Origin: a virus
Strand: one strand, 5' to 3'
DNA length: 29,200 bases
Virus record (IMG/VR): IMGVR_UViG_3300020053_000042
Location: 1-29,200 of that record
Shown: positions 27,440-29,200 of the stretch, piece by piece
Layout: every line of letters starts with the position of its first letter
Position numbering within the stretch: the first letter of the stretch is position 1
Program-made: the position numbers and the translations under genes
Notes under the pieces: model-generated
The model's input: the letters and a program-made list of their open reading frames with translations, nothing else
The model's database searches: none
What the model was told of the DNA's origin: nothing

Positions 27440-29028
27440 TGATTACCTCCAACCATACGAACCGCCTGCGCTGCTTGCGCAGTTGTGTAGACATCTTCTT
27501 GCTCACGCTGGCGCTCCATCTGTTCTTGTTGCGCAGCTTCACGCTGTTCACGCATCTCAGCAATCTCTGCCATTGAGCGCATTGTTGTCTTAGGCACACC
27601 TAACGCATCGGTGACATGGCGCACTAACCCGTCAGGGTCAATGTGGTCGCCAACAGGTAAAGCTTCAGACAGAGGCATGAGTATCTCAAGAGCCTTCATT
27701 GTGTTGTTCAGGCTAGTTGCCTTTTGAGCCTTAGCAAGAGGTGATACATATTCAATATCCACATTGCGCCCCTGCAATACTTCAGGTGCTGGCGCAAGCA
27801 TATTGGCACGAAGCATCAATGAGAAGATACGGTCAATTAGAGGCCGCAGCATCTCATTCATCAATCTTCCCAGCACAGGGCCAATAACCCTCATCCGCTC
27901 TTCCTGCCTTTGCATGACTTCAGTAGCCGTCATGCTTGGTGAGCCAGAGGAAAGAATCTGGTCAACATAGAACGCAGAACGAATAGCTGAACGTCGCTGC
28001 TCTTCCATGTTCAACCCAATAGGAATGTTTGCACCAGTGTTCAACGGAGTAATTGTTTCCCTTGAGCCAGACCGGAAGAAATTTAGACCGCCGGGTTGTG
28101 TTCTAATTGGCAAAAGAAAGCCGTCATCAGGAACTAACAAAGGTGGGTCAATCTGCTTTTGTGCGGCCTGAATGATTGTTTTGGACATCAGATTTAACAT
28201 CTTAACGTCAGGCAGCGCAGTCATTGCCGGGCTTCTTCCCATAACTTCGCCAGTAGCTTTTAAGAACCGTGGCACGACATACGGCAATTCTTCAAAGCCG
28301 CCTTCAGAAATAATCTGTTTGTCTTCCATGCTGATGTAACAGGACATGAAAGGCATATTTGATTTATCGCCCTTTGTGACATCTCTTTTTGTGCGCGGAT
28401 GTACGGCGTGTAGGATGGTGACATCATCGTCTGGGTTCTTTTCAAAAATTCTAGCAATATAATTCCCGACATTCTCTAACCCAAATCTTTCTACTGCTTG
28501 TGAAGCTGTCATTTCATATTCGCGGAAGACGGCATCAACCATGCCATACTGGTCTTCAGTCACATAGTATTCCGAAATATGTCGTGTGCTAAACCGCAGT
28601 CTGCCTTTATCCATCTCGCAGAACATACAAGCCGTGCCAAACACAACCAAGTCAACATAAACCTCATGAACCTCAGTCTCAAAATTAGACTGGTTCAATG
28701 CTCGCATCATACGCATACTGGTGTCTTGCAGCCATTCACGCACTTCATCATCACGGTTAACATCTTCATCTTTTAGGTCAAGATGAAACCAAGGCGCACT
28801 GCCGCTTGTCAACATCCCGTGAAGGAACGCAGCCATTAAGTCGATGGACTGTAAAGCTGTGCCGTCATAAATAAACTCCATTCGCTTCTCACCGCGAGAA
28901 CGCTTCTTAACAATGTCTGCCTTGCGTGGCAGCATATAATCAGCAAGCTCTTGATAATGGGTATCCCAAGTATCTCTGCGTGTCTTAGCGCTGTTGTAAC
29001 GCTTTATGAGGTCTTCAGCTTTAGCCAT
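27436..29028 (-). CDS. Portal (head-tail connector) protein, 530 aa
   Basis: Shows T7 gp8-type connector signatures: LIKRYNSAKTRRDTWDTHYQ with LADYMLPRKA, FIYDGTALQSIDLMAAFLHG, LTSGSAPWFHL, then MGRSPAMTALPDVKMLNLMS and IIQAAQKQIDPPLLVPDDGF. Later come YVDQILSSGSPSMTATEVMQ and RMRVIGPVLGRLMNEMLRPL. The length matches T7 gp8 (536 aa). It forms the dodecameric portal through which DNA is packaged and ejected. No strong ribosome binding site precedes ATG 29028, so translation is probably coupled to the gene ending at 29032. Confidence 0.95.
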   Translation of the reverse strand: MAKAEDLIKRYNSAKTRRDTWDTHYQELADYMLPRKADIVKKRSRGEKRMEFIYDGTALQSIDLMAAFLHGMLTSGSAPWFHLDLKDEDVNRDDEVREWLQDTSMRMMRALNQSNFETEVHEVYVDLVVFGTACMFCEMDKGRLRFSTRHISEYYVTEDQYGMVDAVFREYEMTASQAVERFGLENVGNYIARIFEKNPDDDVTILHAVHPRTKRDVTKGDKSNMPFMSCYISMEDKQIISEGGFEELPYVVPRFLKATGEVMGRSPAMTALPDVKMLNLMSKTIIQAAQKQIDPPLLVPDDGFLLPIRTQPGGLNFFRSGSRETITPLNTGANIPIGLNMEEQRRSAIRSAFYVDQILSSGSPSMTATEVMQRQEERMRVIGPVLGRLMNEMLRPLIDRIFSLMLRANMLAPAPEVLQGRNVDIEYVSPLAKAQKATSLNNTMKALEILMPLSEALPVGDHIDPDGLVRHVTDALGVPKTTMRSMAEIAEMREQREAAQQEQMERQREQEDVYTTAQAAQAVRMVGGNQ

Positions 29029-29031
29029 AAT

Positions 29032-29200
29032 CTAACTCATCAATGTTGGTTTTTTGGTTGTCGGAGCAGCCGTATCGCCGAGAGCGCCTGCAACAATGGT
29101 CGAGCCAGTACCCTTACGCCGCTTCTCTTTCGCCATCATAGCCTCTTCTGCCAAAGCCGTAGCTTTGCCAATATCCGGTTCAGGCGGAGGGGGTGGAGGG
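29032..29200 (-). CDS. C-terminal part of a proline-rich protein upstream of the portal
   Basis: An open frame enters from the right edge and stops at TAG 29032-29034. It encodes a proline run (PPPPPPEPD), an acidic-basic helix (KATALAEEAMMAKEKRRKGT) and the end GSTIVAGALGDTAAPTTKKP with TLMS. The STI(V/L)xxGxxGD ... A(P/A)TTKKxxL ending recurs in small proteins encoded just upstream of the portal in marine podoviruses. No function is known to me. The gene begins outside the window. Confidence 0.65.
   Translation of the reverse strand, partial: PPPPPPEPDIGKATALAEEAMMAKEKRRKGTGSTIVAGALGDTAAPTTKKPTLMS

Overview
This window looks like part of a tailed double-stranded DNA phage genome with a T7-type (podovirus) virion, probably a marine phage of an alphaproteobacterium. 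The host inference rests on the style of the small accessory proteins and tail fibres, which I recognise from pelagiphage, SAR116 and roseophage-type genomes. It is not proven by the sequence. I see no tRNA, rRNA, IS element, CRISPR array, integrase, terminase, DNA polymerase or RNA polymerase here. The endolysin must lie elsewhere or be unrecognised.

Layout: (1) 1-2014, plus strand: tightly packed small early genes of unknown function. They include a run of three short related proteins resembling the DpnD/PcfM type and a 26-residue membrane peptide, and end in a rho-independent terminator. (2) 2015-2356: a non-coding regulatory stretch with iterated GYATTAC motifs, a strong sigma70-like promoter with a dyad over its -35 box, and a hairpin that could end a short RNA. 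(3) 2357-3063, minus strand: a small inverted cassette (DnaJ-type zinc-finger miniprotein, 64-residue unknown, Holliday-junction-resolvase-like PD-(D/E)XK nuclease). It is divergent from region 4 across a second copy of the same 13-bp dyad. (4) 3133-6023, plus strand: a recombination module with a RecB/Cas4-like exonuclease, an ERF-type single-strand annealing protein, a small protein with an SSB-like acidic tail, and two related DUF7303-like proteins. (5) 6024-6142: a convergent junction with three hairpins, the last a strong plus-strand terminator.

(6) 6143-8864, minus strand: accessory late genes. These are three very basic small proteins, membrane and exported small proteins, a lipoprotein with a C-terminal membrane segment that fits a unimolecular spanin, and a four-cysteine protein. 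(7) 8874-14459: the tail-tip and fibre module. It holds a 2OG-Fe(II) oxygenase-like protein, a collar-like fibre protein, fibre-associated proteins, three tandem paralogous tail-tip proteins, and a large T7 gp17-type fibre with an alanine-rich heptad stalk. (8) 14501-21680: internal virion (ejection) proteins, with the gp16-like part apparently split into two coupled genes. (9) 21680-25223: a GNAT-like protein, tail tubes B and A, and a nuclease-like protein. (10) 25234-29200: a terminator just after the major capsid gene, then the capsid, a small protein, scaffold, Bbp19-like protein, portal, and the end of a proline-rich protein.

Reading leftward from position 29200, the minus-strand genes give the classical podovirus morphogenesis order: portal, scaffold, capsid, tail tubes, internal virion proteins, fibre, tail accessories, host-interaction and lysis candidates. 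Most neighbours overlap by 1-14 nt, which suggests translational coupling. The rightward early genes and leftward late genes meet at about 6.1 kb.
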